A model generated the notes under the pieces. The model saw only the letters and a list, made by a program, of their open reading frames with translations. It ran no database searches and had not been told where the DNA came from. The translations under genes were made by a program, and so were the position numbers. Shown one piece after another: positions 6,735 through 13,276 of a DNA stretch of 13,276 nucleotides (position 1 is its first letter; each line of letters opens with the position of its first letter). The stretch covers positions 1 through 13,276 of the forward strand of contig JAHFEI010000026.1 in NCBI GenBank assembly GCA_023248615.1, given 5' to 3'. The stretch comes from Nitrospinales bacterium. GTDB lineage: Bacteria; Nitrospinota_A; UBA7883; JACRGQ01.

Positions 6735-7785
6735 TACGTTCGGAAGGTTGCTTAGGCTTACAAGCTGGGGGGAGTCGCATGGCCCGGCCATAGGCGGAGT
6801 GCTGGACGGATGCCCTGCTGGCATACCGTTATGCGAGGCGGATATGCAAAAGGAGCTGGACAGGCGCAAGCCGGGACAAAGCCCGGTCTCCACCCAACGC
6901 AAGGAGCCGGACGAAGTAAAAATCCTTTCCGGGGTATTCGAGGGCAAAACCACAGGAGCGCCCATAGGGTTTATTATCGAGAACAAGGAAAAAAATTCGG
7001 CCCACTACGATGCGATACGGGATATCTACAGGCCCGGCCACGCCGACTACACTATGGATATGAAGTACGGCCTGCGTGACCACAGGGGCGGGGGGCGCAC
7101 CAGCGCCAGGGAAACCGCAGTGCGCGTGGCGGCTGGAGCCGTAGCCAGGAAGATGCTTGGCGGCGTAAAGATACTTGGGTATACCGTGCAGGTTGGCGAC
7201 ATCGTGATAAAAAAATTCGATGAGGCGGATATAGAGAACAATATCGTACGCGCTCCGGATTCGGAGGCGGCGGAGAGGATGGTTAAGCTTATCGAAAAAG
7301 TCCGCAAGGAAGGCGATTCCATCGGTGGAATGGTGGAAGTAGTGGCGGAGAACGTTCCGTCGGGCTTGGGTGCGCCTGTGTACGGGAAGCTGGATGCCGA
7401 CCTGGCCGGGGCGATGATGGGGATTAACGCCGTAAAAGGGGTGGAGATAGGCGCCGGATTTAAATGCGCCTCCATGCGCGGGAGCCAGAATAACGATCCG
7501 ATAACGGCAGAGGGCGCCACGGTGCGTTTTCGGACGAACAACGCGGGTGGAATACTTGGCGGCATATCGAACGGCGACCTTGTGGTTGTGCGGATTGCCG
7601 TAAAGCCTACCCCATCCATCCTGAGGGAACAGGATGCGATAAACAAAAATCGCGATAATGTGAAGATAAGCGTGGAAGGGCGACACGATCCGTGCATCTG
7701 CCCCCGTGTAGTGCCGGTGGCGGAAGCCATGATGGCATTGGTACTGGCCGACCACCTGCTGTTGCAAAGGTGTGCGCGCATCTAG
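6727..7785 (+). CDS. aroC: Chorismate synthase
   Basis: Converts 5-enolpyruvylshikimate-3-phosphate to chorismate using reduced FMN, the last step of the shared aromatic pathway. The 352-residue protein starts with the standard MGNTFG and shows all three family signatures: GESHGPAIGG (about 15-24), RTSARETAVRVAAGAVA near residues 125-141, and RHDPCICPRVVPVAEAM near 320-336. FRTNNAGGILGGISNG near 267-282 is also typical. Length and motifs are normal. The ATG is set by a strong SD, and the gene overlaps the end of aroK by 8 bp, so the two enzymes are likely made together. EPSP synthase (aroA) is not in the window. Confidence 0.96.
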   Translation: MGNTFGRLLRLTSWGESHGPAIGGVLDGCPAGIPLCEADMQKELDRRKPGQSPVSTQRKEPDEVKILSGVFEGKTTGAPIGFIIENKEKNSAHYDAIRDIYRPGHADYTMDMKYGLRDHRGGGRTSARETAVRVAAGAVARKMLGGVKILGYTVQVGDIVIKKFDEADIENNIVRAPDSEAAERMVKLIEKVRKEGDSIGGMVEVVAENVPSGLGAPVYGKLDADLAGAMMGINAVKGVEIGAGFKCASMRGSQNNDPITAEGATVRFRTNNAGGILGGISNGDLVVVRIAVKPTPSILREQDAINKNRDNVKISVEGRHDPCICPRVVPVAEAMMALVLADHLLLQRCARI

Positions 7786-7794
7786 TGCCGGAAG

Positions 7795-8397
7795 ATGGGC
7801 CACGTTCCGGTAGTTTTGGCGTCCTCATCTCCGCGCAGGCGCGAGATACTTTACGGCTTGGGCCTCGTTTTTCGCGTGGAACATGCGGATGTAGACGAAT
7901 CCGTGTTGCCGGGGGAAAGTGCGCGGCAAACGGTAGTGCGTCTTGCCGCCGGGAAGGCCGCAAAGGTCGTAGCCTTGAACCGGGATTGTGTGGTGATAGG
8001 GGCGGATACGCTGGTCACGTTGGACGGGCAGGTACTGGGAAAGCCGGACGATGCGCCGCACGCGGTGGAGATGCTCTCGTTGCTGGGCGGAAGGACTCAC
8101 GAGGTCATAACCGGCGTTGCCTTCGTAAAAGCCGATGAGGGGCTGGAAGATGTCCGCTGTTGCGTTTCCACCGTGACGTTCAGGAAACTTTCACGGGAAA
8201 TGATAGGCTCATACGTGGCGGGCGGAGAGCCGATAGGCAAGGCGGGCGCGTATGCAATACAGGGGGCTGGCAACATGCTCATTGAGGGCTATTCCGGTTC
8301 CTATACCAACATTGTGGGTTTGCCGGTCACGGAACTTCTTCGCTTTATCGTGAAGTTTGGCGCGGATCGGCTGGAGTGGAGGGTGGACGCATTTTAG
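7795..8397 (+). CDS. maf: Maf-type nucleoside triphosphate pyrophosphatase
   Basis: The 200-residue protein matches the Maf family, which hydrolyses dTTP, UTP or modified NTPs to the monophosphate and pyrophosphate, and can also influence septum formation. Seen: LASSSPRR (8-15), the GADT loop with the probable catalytic D71, GKPDD (82-86), TGVAF (106-110), GEPIGKAGAYAIQG and GSYTNIVGLP. The SPRR rather than SPYR signature fits the YhdE-like dTTPase/UTPase branch more than the YceF m7GTPase branch. Ten bases separate it from aroC; no well-spaced SD is evident, consistent with coupling. Its 3' end overlaps coaE by 22 bp. Confidence 0.92.
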   Translation: MGHVPVVLASSSPRRREILYGLGLVFRVEHADVDESVLPGESARQTVVRLAAGKAAKVVALNRDCVVIGADTLVTLDGQVLGKPDDAPHAVEMLSLLGGRTHEVITGVAFVKADEGLEDVRCCVSTVTFRKLSREMIGSYVAGGEPIGKAGAYAIQGAGNMLIEGYSGSYTNIVGLPVTELLRFIVKFGADRLEWRVDAF

Positions 8398-9023
8398 TCA
8401 TCGGACTCACCGGGGGGATAGGCGCCGGCAAATCGTCGGCGCTGAAAGTTTTTCGGCGGCTTGGCGCACACGTTATAGATGCGGACAAGCTGGCTCGCCA
8501 AGCCGTGCGACCCGGCGCCCCAGCGTGGCACGAAATACGGGAGGTGTTCGGCAAATCCGTTTTCCACAAAAACGGCAGGCTCGACAGGGGGAAACTGGCG
8601 CGTGCGGTATTCGGCAATCCCGATGCGCTTTCAAGCCTCAACGCCATAATCCATCCCCGCGTGTTCGAGGAGGAGAAAAAAGCAATAGCCATGGTTGGCG
8701 CAAAAAATAAAAATGCGGTAGTGGTGGTAGATGCCGCGCTGATGATAGAGACAGGCTCCCACCGCTGGAAGGACTTGGTGGTGGTGATGGACAGTACGCC
8801 GGAGAACCAGTTGAAACGGCTTTGCTCCGAGGGGTATACGCGGAAGGCCGCGCTGGCGCGGATAGCGTCGCAGATGCCGCTTGCGGGAAAGCTGAAGCAT
8901 GCGGACTATGCCATAGAAAATAACGGCGACATGGCCTGCCTACGGAGAAACGCCTCCGCAGTGTTTGCGAAAATTTTGGAGGATAAAGGGATAATGTTGC
9001 GTGGTAGCGTAAAAAAGGCGTGA
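8376..9023 (+). CDS. coaE: Dephospho-CoA kinase
   Basis: Catalyses the last step of coenzyme A synthesis, ATP-dependent phosphorylation of the 3'-hydroxyl of dephospho-CoA. The 215-residue protein has the P-loop GLTGGIGAGKS (10-20), the DADKLAR motif (35-41), NAIIHPRVF and VVVDAALMIETG, the equivalent of the usual DvPLLfE. The start is GTG 8376 inside maf. No other ATG, GTG or TTG lies between it and the conserved ILVIGLTGG strand, so this choice is nearly forced despite the lack of a clear SD. It appears to be the last gene of the string that starts at holB. Confidence 0.92.
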   Translation: MEGGRILVIGLTGGIGAGKSSALKVFRRLGAHVIDADKLARQAVRPGAPAWHEIREVFGKSVFHKNGRLDRGKLARAVFGNPDALSSLNAIIHPRVFEEEKKAIAMVGAKNKNAVVVVDAALMIETGSHRWKDLVVVMDSTPENQLKRLCSEGYTRKAALARIASQMPLAGKLKHADYAIENNGDMACLRRNASAVFAKILEDKGIMLRGSVKKA

Positions 9024-9030
9024 TAATTAG

Positions 9031-9066
9031 CCTATGGGGCGGATTATAGGTAGAATGTCCCCTAGG
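9031..9066 (+). promoter_or_regulatory. Leader hairpin overlapping the HD-GYP Shine-Dalgarno
   Basis: CCTA-T-GGGG (9031-9039) pairs with CCCCTAGG (9059-9066) through eight base pairs with one bulged T and a 19-nt loop. The 3' arm includes AGG of the AGGA SD (9064-9067, 7 nt before ATG 9075). The loop contains TAGAAT (9051-9056), a -10-like hexamer. A transcript begun at that hexamer would lack the 5' arm and leave the SD free, whereas read-through from coaE would carry the whole hairpin. The pairing is seen; the switch is inferred. No T-run follows, so it is not a standard terminator. Confidence 0.35.
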
Positions 9067-9074
9067 AATTAAAT

Positions 9075-11081
9075 ATGAAATTAGAAATAGGCCATGCTTG
9101 CAGTGAACCGATGGTGCAGGATTTCCTTGCGCAGATAGGGTCTGTTTTCGGCGTTGGGCTGGAAATAGAGAGCGACAAAAAGGGCGGGGTGTACCGCAAC
9201 TTTTCCGATGGGAAAACCGCGAACCTTCCGTTGTTCTCTTCATCGCTTTTGTTTGGGTCGGAGCAGGATGCGCGGCTGAACATCTACCATGACAACTTGG
9301 CGCAGGACAAGTTGGTCGTCATCGAGCGTTTGGTGCGCGAAAAACTGTCGGACTATGCCGATAGCCAGAGCCTTACGCACGAGCTTTTGGCGAACTATGA
9401 CAAGCTGAACATCTACCGCAGTTTGGCCGAGCAGATAATCCAGCCGCAGAGCTCGGCGGAAGCCTATGAAATGCTACTAAAGGGGTTGGAAATACTTCTT
9501 GGCTCCGGCAAATGCGGTATCTTCGCCCTTACGAAGGGCGATGGTGAGGTGGAGCTTATTGCCCGCCGTGAAAGGGGGGTGAATTCCCAAGCGCAGGGAA
9601 TGAGGTTCGACATAAAAGGTTCGATGTTTGAAAAGGTGGCCCAGGATTTGCACTCCAGCCTGTCTTCGGAGCCTGCGTCCCAGACATTGAAGTCTGTCGG
9701 AGGCGAGGGGGCGGATATCCGCATGGAGGGGCCTTTTATGGCGGCGCCCCTGCTTTACCGGAAGCCAGCTACGCCGCCGGTGTTGGTGGGGTTCCTGTTC
9801 GCCTACGAGCCGATGGCGGGGGATTTTACCTCGGTAGACCTGCATGCAATTTCCACCGTCTCCTCCCTTGTATCCATAGCCATGAGACACTTTGAGGCAT
9901 TGGAGACGGCGCGCGCGGCCACCTTCGAGATGGATACGATGCTCAAGGATTTGATGTATACCTTCGAGACGTTGCAACAGCAGTCCGCGCTTATCGAGCA
10001 GGTTAACAGGATAAGCGTGCGGATAAACTCCACCTTGGATTTGGATATGATATTCAATTCCATCGCGGACTATACCCGTAGCCTTTTGAACAGCGAGGGC
10101 GCGTTGGTGACCGTTATGGGTGGGCAGGGGAGGGTCTCTTTCCCCGGCGTGGCCGGCATAAGCCGCGAGAAATTGCCGAGAACCGTGATTGTGGACAAGG
10201 AGTGCATCCTCTCGCTTATTTTCAACAGCGCAAAGCCGATAATCGACAACAAGTATAACCCGGAAAATTGCCTCATGGGCTTCTCGTTGCCGATGCCGAT
10301 ATCCAATTTCATAACATATCCAATAGAGAGCAGGGGAAAGATAGCCGCCGTTATCATGGTGTTCAATAAGAAGGACAAGGAGGAATTTGGCGGCCCGGAC
10401 ACCGATTTTCTGAGGGCTCTTGCCTACCAGGCCACTACGGCTATCGATAACGCGCGCCTGCTTAGCAACTTGAAACAGACGCAGTTTACGATGATGGCGA
10501 AGCTTTCGGAGCTTGCCGAAAAAAGGGATCCGGAGACCGGCGAACACCTCCTGAGGATGCAGAAGTATACGCGCATAATTGCGCATGAGTTGGCAAAAAC
10601 CCCGAAGTACGAGAAGTCCGTGGACGAGCAATTTATCAACGAGGCGTATGCCGCCGCGCCCCTGCACGACATAGGCAAGGTAGCGATAGCCGACAGCATA
10701 CTGCTGAAGCGCGGCAAGCTGACAGGGGAAGAATTTGAGGTAATGAAGACCCACGCCTCCGTGGGAGAGATGATATTGAGGGGGCCGGACTACCTGAAGG
10801 TGGCGTGCGAAATTGCAGGTTCCCACCACGAAAAGTTTGATGGCACCGGATACCCACACGGCTTGAAGGGCAACGATATCCCGTTGGCGGCGAGGATTGT
10901 GGCGGTAGCGGACGTTTACGATGCGCTTACCTCGCGCCGCGTTTATAAGGAGGACATGTCGCACGAACTTTCCATGGATATTATCCAAAAGGGGGTCGGC
11001 GCACATTTTGATCCGGATGTCGTGGCCGCCCTTAATGCGGGCATCAATGAAATACTTACTATTAAAAACCTGATACGCTAG
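9075..11081 (+). CDS. GAF-GAF-HD-GYP protein, predicted cyclic di-GMP phosphodiesterase
   Basis: A 668-residue protein with no signal peptide or membrane helix, so cytoplasmic. In order: a ~95-residue N-terminal region I cannot assign, a helical linker (about 95-120), GAF-like domain 1 (about 120-275), a second signalling helix (277-320), GAF-like domain 2 (320-462) and an HD-GYP domain (about 475-660). The HD-GYP metal and signature residues are complete: H491, H531-D532, K535, H560, H584-H585-E586, D589-G590, GYP (592-594), GLKGNDIP (596-603) and D613 in VADVYDAL. HD-GYP enzymes hydrolyse c-di-GMP; the GAF domains probably sense a small ligand. It lacks a receiver domain and no kinase is adjacent, so it is not an obvious two-component partner. 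ATG 9075 has AGGA at good spacing. Confidence 0.92.
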   Translation: MKLEIGHACSEPMVQDFLAQIGSVFGVGLEIESDKKGGVYRNFSDGKTANLPLFSSSLLFGSEQDARLNIYHDNLAQDKLVVIERLVREKLSDYADSQSLTHELLANYDKLNIYRSLAEQIIQPQSSAEAYEMLLKGLEILLGSGKCGIFALTKGDGEVELIARRERGVNSQAQGMRFDIKGSMFEKVAQDLHSSLSSEPASQTLKSVGGEGADIRMEGPFMAAPLLYRKPATPPVLVGFLFAYEPMAGDFTSVDLHAISTVSSLVSIAMRHFEALETARAATFEMDTMLKDLMYTFETLQQQSALIEQVNRISVRINSTLDLDMIFNSIADYTRSLLNSEGALVTVMGGQGRVSFPGVAGISREKLPRTVIVDKECILSLIFNSAKPIIDNKYNPENCLMGFSLPMPISNFITYPIESRGKIAAVIMVFNKKDKEEFGGPDTDFLRALAYQATTAIDNARLLSNLKQTQFTMMAKLSELAEKRDPETGEHLLRMQKYTRIIAHELAKTPKYEKSVDEQFINEAYAAAPLHDIGKVAIADSILLKRGKLTGEEFEVMKTHASVGEMILRGPDYLKVACEIAGSHHEKFDGTGYPHGLKGNDIPLAARIVAVADVYDALTSRRVYKEDMSHELSMDIIQKGVGAHFDPDVVAALNAGINEILTIKNLIR

Positions 11082-11143
11082 CTCCGCCTCGTTTGCGGAT
11101 AACCGAGCAAGGATACGTTCCCGATTTCCGGGCCATGTATGCG

Positions 11144-12667
11144 CTATGCGGTGGGCTTGGCGAAGTACGCGGCTATTTCTTCTGCAAGAGCTTCGATGGT
11201 AAATTGCGCAGGTTCCACCGCCACGTCGAACCCGAACTTACGGGCAGTTTCCGAGGTAATGGGGCCTATGGACGCCGCCTTTACCCTGGAAATTATTTCT
11301 TTCAGTTCGTCCGGCTGGAACATTTCCGCAAAGTTGGATACGGTAGATGACGATGCGAATGTAACCATGTCAATCTTCCCTTCGCGCACCATAGCCAGCA
11401 CTTCGTCTTTCTTCGTTTTGGGGCGTATCGTGCGGTATGCGGCGACAACATCCACCAGTGCTCCCCTTTTTTGCAGTTCATCCGGCAATATTTCCCTGGC
11501 CTCCTTGGCGCGCGGGATGAGTATCTTTTTTCCTTTCACGTCGCCGATTGCGGCCAGTATCCCCTCTGCGCGGAATTCTTCCGGCACCAGCAGGACCCGC
11601 ATCCCCAGCGCTTCCACCGCTTGGGCGGTTTTCGAGCCGATGGCACAAATTTTCGGGCCTGCGAGGTCGCGGATGTCCCTGCCGGTTTCTTTGAGCCGTT
11701 GAAGCAGGTAGCCCACGCCGTTGGCCGACGTGAAAATCATCCAGTCGTATGAGGCCATGCGGGAGACGGCCCCGTCCAGCGCATCCCAGCTTTCTGGAGC
11801 CACCGTTTCGATGGTTGGGAATTCAATAGGAGTCGCGCCCAGCTCTTCCAGTTTTCCGGAGAAGCCGCTGGCCTGCGCCCGCGCCCGAGTGACGATAATC
11901 CGCTTGCCATAGAGCGGGCGGTTTTCAAACCAGTTCAGCTTTTTGCGCAAGTTCACCACCTCGCCTACGACAATGAGTGTGGGCGGAGCCACTTTTCCCC
12001 GCGCCGCCACCTCGGCGATTGTATCCAGCGTTCCCACCCATGTTTGTTGGTCTGGCGTGGTTCCCCATCGGACCAGCGCTACGGGGGTTTTCGGATCGCG
12101 CCCATTCTTGATAAGATTTTTTGAAATCATCGGCAGGTTCTTCACGCCCATGTAAAAAACAAGGGTGCCTATGCCTGTCGCAATCTTGTCCCAGTGGATT
12201 GCCGTATCGTCTTTGGTGGGGTCTTCGTGGCCTGTTATAAACGCCATGGTGGAGGTGCATGAGCGGTGTGTAATAGGTATCCCGGCATACGCCGGACCCG
12301 CCACTCCCGAAGTGACGCCCGGCACCACTTCGAATTGGGCGCCGGATTCGATAATCTCTTCCGCTTCTTCGCCGCCCCGACCAAATACATAAGGGTCGCC
12401 ACCTTTCAGGCGGGCAATATGTTTGCCATCTTTTGCTTTTTGGATGAGGAGCTGGTTTATCTGGTCTTGGGGTAACGTGTGGTCGCCGCCTTTTTTCCCG
12501 ACGTAAATTATCTCGGCATCGGGCCTGGCAAATTCCAGCAGGCGCGGGTTGGCCAGATAGTCGTACACTATCGTGTCGCATGTCCTTATCAGTTCCATGG
12601 CGCGCACGGTAACAAGCCCCATATCGCCGGGGCCGGCGCCGATAAGATAAACTTTTCCCTGTTTCAT
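11144..12667 (-). CDS. cobA-hemD: Fused uroporphyrinogen-III C-methyltransferase / uroporphyrinogen-III synthase
   Basis: One 507-residue polypeptide combining two tetrapyrrole enzymes. Residues 1 to ~245 are the SAM-dependent methyltransferase making precorrin-2 (toward siroheme or cobalamin): VYLIGAGPGD (6-15), ARLKGGDPYVFGRGG (85-99) and GPAYAGIPITHRS (124-136). Residues ~255-507 are HemD, which cyclises hydroxymethylbilane to uroporphyrinogen III: VTRARAQASG (259-268), IFTSANGV (311-318) and FASSSTVSNF (437-446). The reading frame extends upstream to 12742, but the conserved KVYLIGAG strand begins right after ATG 12667, so the longer start would add 25 poorly matching residues. The gene is convergent with the HD-GYP gene, 62 bp apart. 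No other heme gene is seen in the window. The probable -10 is 8 nt before the ATG, with no SD. Confidence 0.92.
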   Translation of the reverse strand: MKQGKVYLIGAGPGDMGLVTVRAMELIRTCDTIVYDYLANPRLLEFARPDAEIIYVGKKGGDHTLPQDQINQLLIQKAKDGKHIARLKGGDPYVFGRGGEEAEEIIESGAQFEVVPGVTSGVAGPAYAGIPITHRSCTSTMAFITGHEDPTKDDTAIHWDKIATGIGTLVFYMGVKNLPMISKNLIKNGRDPKTPVALVRWGTTPDQQTWVGTLDTIAEVAARGKVAPPTLIVVGEVVNLRKKLNWFENRPLYGKRIIVTRARAQASGFSGKLEELGATPIEFPTIETVAPESWDALDGAVSRMASYDWMIFTSANGVGYLLQRLKETGRDIRDLAGPKICAIGSKTAQAVEALGMRVLLVPEEFRAEGILAAIGDVKGKKILIPRAKEAREILPDELQKRGALVDVVAAYRTIRPKTKKDEVLAMVREGKIDMVTFASSSTVSNFAEMFQPDELKEIISRVKAASIGPITSETARKFGFDVAVEPAQFTIEALAEEIAAYFAKPTA

Positions 12668-12675
12668 GAGTTGCA

Positions 12676-12681
12676 AGTATA
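12676..12681 (-). promoter_or_regulatory. Putative -10 hexamer for cobA-hemD, suggesting a leaderless start
   Basis: The minus strand reads TATACT, then 8 nt, then the ATG at 12667. There is no SD in the 8 nt. TTCATT, 18 nt further upstream, is a weak -35 candidate. Transcription would start at or within a base or two of the ATG. The geometry equals that of holB. Confidence 0.4.
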
Positions 12682-12739
12682 CAATCATTTTCGGCAATAA
12701 ATGAAGCTTAAACTGGCGTGCCGGAAGAGGAATTTGCGG

Positions 12740-12788
12740 CACCGGAGCCAGCCAAAAAAGGGGGCGCCTGCGGTTTGTGGCGCCGGTG
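12740..12788. promoter_or_regulatory. Overlapping inverted repeats in the cobA-hemD / ferritin-like intergenic region
   Basis: GGCGCC occurs at 12763-12768 and 12779-12784 (6-bp stem, 10-nt loop). CACCGG at 12740-12745 is the reverse complement of CCGGTG at 12783-12788. The two pairings share bases 12783-12784 and exclude each other. They lie upstream of the ferritin-like promoter, so a DNA operator or a terminator for the rightward direction is conceivable. No T-run follows and no regulator family is recognisable. Confidence 0.25.
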
Positions 12789-12792
12789 ATGG

Positions 12793-12821
12793 TTGACTTG
12801 GGCTACCGCGCCTTCTATTCT
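12793..12821 (+). promoter_or_regulatory. Sigma-70-type promoter of the ferritin-like gene
   Basis: TTGACT (12793-12798, 5 of 6 to consensus) and TATTCT (12816-12821, 4 of 6) are separated by exactly 17 nt. Transcription would start near 12828, giving a leader of about 23 nt that contains the GGGGGA SD at 12841-12846. This is the best promoter match noted in the window. Confidence 0.6.
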
Positions 12822-12850
12822 AATTCGCAAACTGTCATGTGGGGGATATT

Positions 12851-13084
12851 ATGGGCGGCGATACGGAAAGGGAATTACTCAAGCTTTTGGAAGATGCGCT
12901 GGGGCGCGAGCGTTCCGCCGAAGACCTTTACCGCGTGGGCGCCCAACTGGCCACAAGGCCGGAAGTGAAGGAGATGTTCCTTAAGCTTGCCGAAGAGGAA
13001 AAAAAACACGAAGAAATATTGCGGCTGGAGTACCACGCCATTAAAAAACGTTTAGGGTTGAAAATTTTGCGCGATGAGCCGTAA
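12851..13084 (+). CDS. Small ferritin-like / rubrerythrin-type half-domain protein
   Basis: The 77-residue protein is two predicted helices with the spacing of one half of a ferritin-like four-helix bundle. Helix A is about 6-34, with E20 and Y27. Helix B is about 37-66, with E50-K-K-H53, the E-x-x-H metal-ligand motif of rubrerythrins and ferritins. A full di-iron site needs two halves, so it would have to act as a dimer or larger assembly; iron or peroxide handling is the usual role. Start ATG 12851 is chosen over GTG 12839 because GGGGGA lies just before it. It ends in a short basic/hydrophobic tail, LGLKILRDEP. It is divergent from cobA-hemD, a tetrapyrrole gene, so a shared link to iron use is possible. 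Family assignment is by helix pattern only. Confidence 0.65.
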   Translation: MGGDTERELLKLLEDALGRERSAEDLYRVGAQLATRPEVKEMFLKLAEEEKKHEEILRLEYHAIKKRLGLKILRDEP

Positions 13085-13096
13085 AGACACGGCTAT

Positions 13097-13116
13097 TGCG
13101 GGGGCATCCGCCCGCA
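13097..13116 (+). terminator. GC-rich hairpin after the ferritin-like gene
   Basis: TGCGGG (13097-13102) pairs with CCCGCA (13111-13116), and two further G-C pairs are possible with one bulge. It lies 12 bases past the stop codon. What follows is GAGTTAAAAAT rather than a T-run, so it is at best a weak or factor-aided terminator, or an mRNA-stabilising hairpin. Confidence 0.3.
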
Positions 13117-13125
13117 GAGTTAAAA

Positions 13126-13276
13126 ATGCCGCATCGGCGGGAGAAGCTGTTGTCCGGGCAAACCGTTCGTAGGTTTTTTCTGCCGCTTGCGCTGGTGGCG
13201 TTTATGCTGGCGTGTTCTACCACCTCGCCAGAGAAAGTACTTCGCCATCCGGCGAGCCAGATGGATAAAAATGTCT
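13126..13276 (+). CDS. Probable lipoprotein, 5' end only (partial)
   Basis: The frame opens at ATG 13126 and is still open at the right edge (50 full codons). It shows a lipoprotein-type signal: basic n-region with RR, a hydrophobic run (FFLPLALVAFMLAC) and C30 followed by STTSPE. The residues before Cys (M-L-A) are a slightly weak lipobox. TTG 13150 is an alternative start with a better SD (GGGAG at 13139-13143, 6-nt spacer) and would shorten the long n-region to a more usual length. The mature part is too short to identify. Confidence 0.55.
   Translation, partial: MPHRREKLLSGQTVRRFFLPLALVAFMLACSTTSPEKVLRHPASQMDKNV

Noticed and set aside
6829..7803. A 324-codon open frame on the minus strand opposite aroC
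   Set aside because: Mirror of chorismate synthase, whose three signatures are intact on the plus strand; no domain in the antisense product.
9477..11006. A 509-codon open frame on the minus strand opposite the HD-GYP gene
   Set aside because: It lies wholly antisense to a gene with complete HD-GYP motifs. Its translation has no recognisable domain and is rich in His, Arg and Leu, as expected from the mirror of a coding strand.
11082..11143. Bidirectional terminator between the convergent HD-GYP and cobA-hemD genes
   Set aside because: Only a 5-bp stem (TCCGC 11083-11087 with GCGGA 11095-11099) is present and no T-run follows in either direction, so a terminator is not supported.
12668..12742. 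N-terminal extension of cobA-hemD by 25 codons
   Set aside because: The conserved methyltransferase strand starts right after ATG 12667, and a -10-like TATACT lies inside the extension, so the shorter start is preferred.
1..13276. Defence system, CRISPR array, transposon, phage or biosynthetic cluster
   Set aside because: No direct-repeat array, transposase, integrase, nuclease or synthase motif was seen. Apart from the partial or unassigned genes, the window is filled with conserved housekeeping genes.

Overview
The window reads as one segment of a bacterial chromosome carrying mostly housekeeping genes. Base composition looks moderately GC-rich (not counted), with noticeable use of ATA (Ile) and AGG (Arg) codons. 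The sequence has a probable lipoprotein signal, a many-helix GT39-type membrane glycosyltransferase, an HD-GYP regulator and a fused CobA-HemD. Together these suggest a Gram-negative lineage, perhaps a Nitrospinota, Nitrospirota or deltaproteobacterial-type organism. That placement is an inference from overall style, because no rRNA or other phylogenetic marker gene was read. I saw no tRNA, rRNA, CRISPR array, insertion sequence or phage gene.

Left edge (1-173): the first 14 codons of an unidentified minus-strand gene, with a strong Shine-Dalgarno sequence (SD), then a divergent intergenic region with two inverted repeats. Region 174-9023: nine tightly packed plus-strand genes, most overlapping or separated by 45 bp or less, that look like one transcription unit. 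In order they are holB (clamp-loader delta'), ricT (PSP1-domain Fe-S protein), metG, a secreted double-SH3 protein, a GT39-type membrane glycosyltransferase, aroK, aroC, maf and coaE. They cover replication, translation, envelope, the last part of the shikimate pathway, NTP housecleaning and coenzyme A synthesis, so they share expression rather than one pathway. The true functional pair is aroK-aroC. Several starts are TTG or GTG codons inside the preceding gene, which points to translational coupling.

Region 9024-11081: a 668-residue cytoplasmic GAF-GAF-HD-GYP protein, predicted to degrade cyclic di-GMP, with its own leader. Region 11144-12667 (minus, convergent): a fused uroporphyrinogen-III methyltransferase / uroporphyrinogen-III synthase. 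Its start is probably 25 codons downstream of the longest reading frame. Divergent from it is a 77-residue ferritin-like half-domain protein behind a good sigma-70 promoter (12793-12821). The window ends inside a probable lipoprotein gene.

No clearly new multi-gene system is visible. The best leads are at the level of gene expression: two genes (holB and cobA-hemD) with a -10-like hexamer exactly 8 nt before an ATG and no SD, suggesting leaderless mRNAs; and two leaders (the left-edge gene and the HD-GYP gene) whose predicted hairpins overlap the ribosome-binding region. Secondary leads are a Cys-to-Asp change at a MetRS zinc-ligand position and the small ferritin-like protein with a tail resembling an encapsulin cargo tag.
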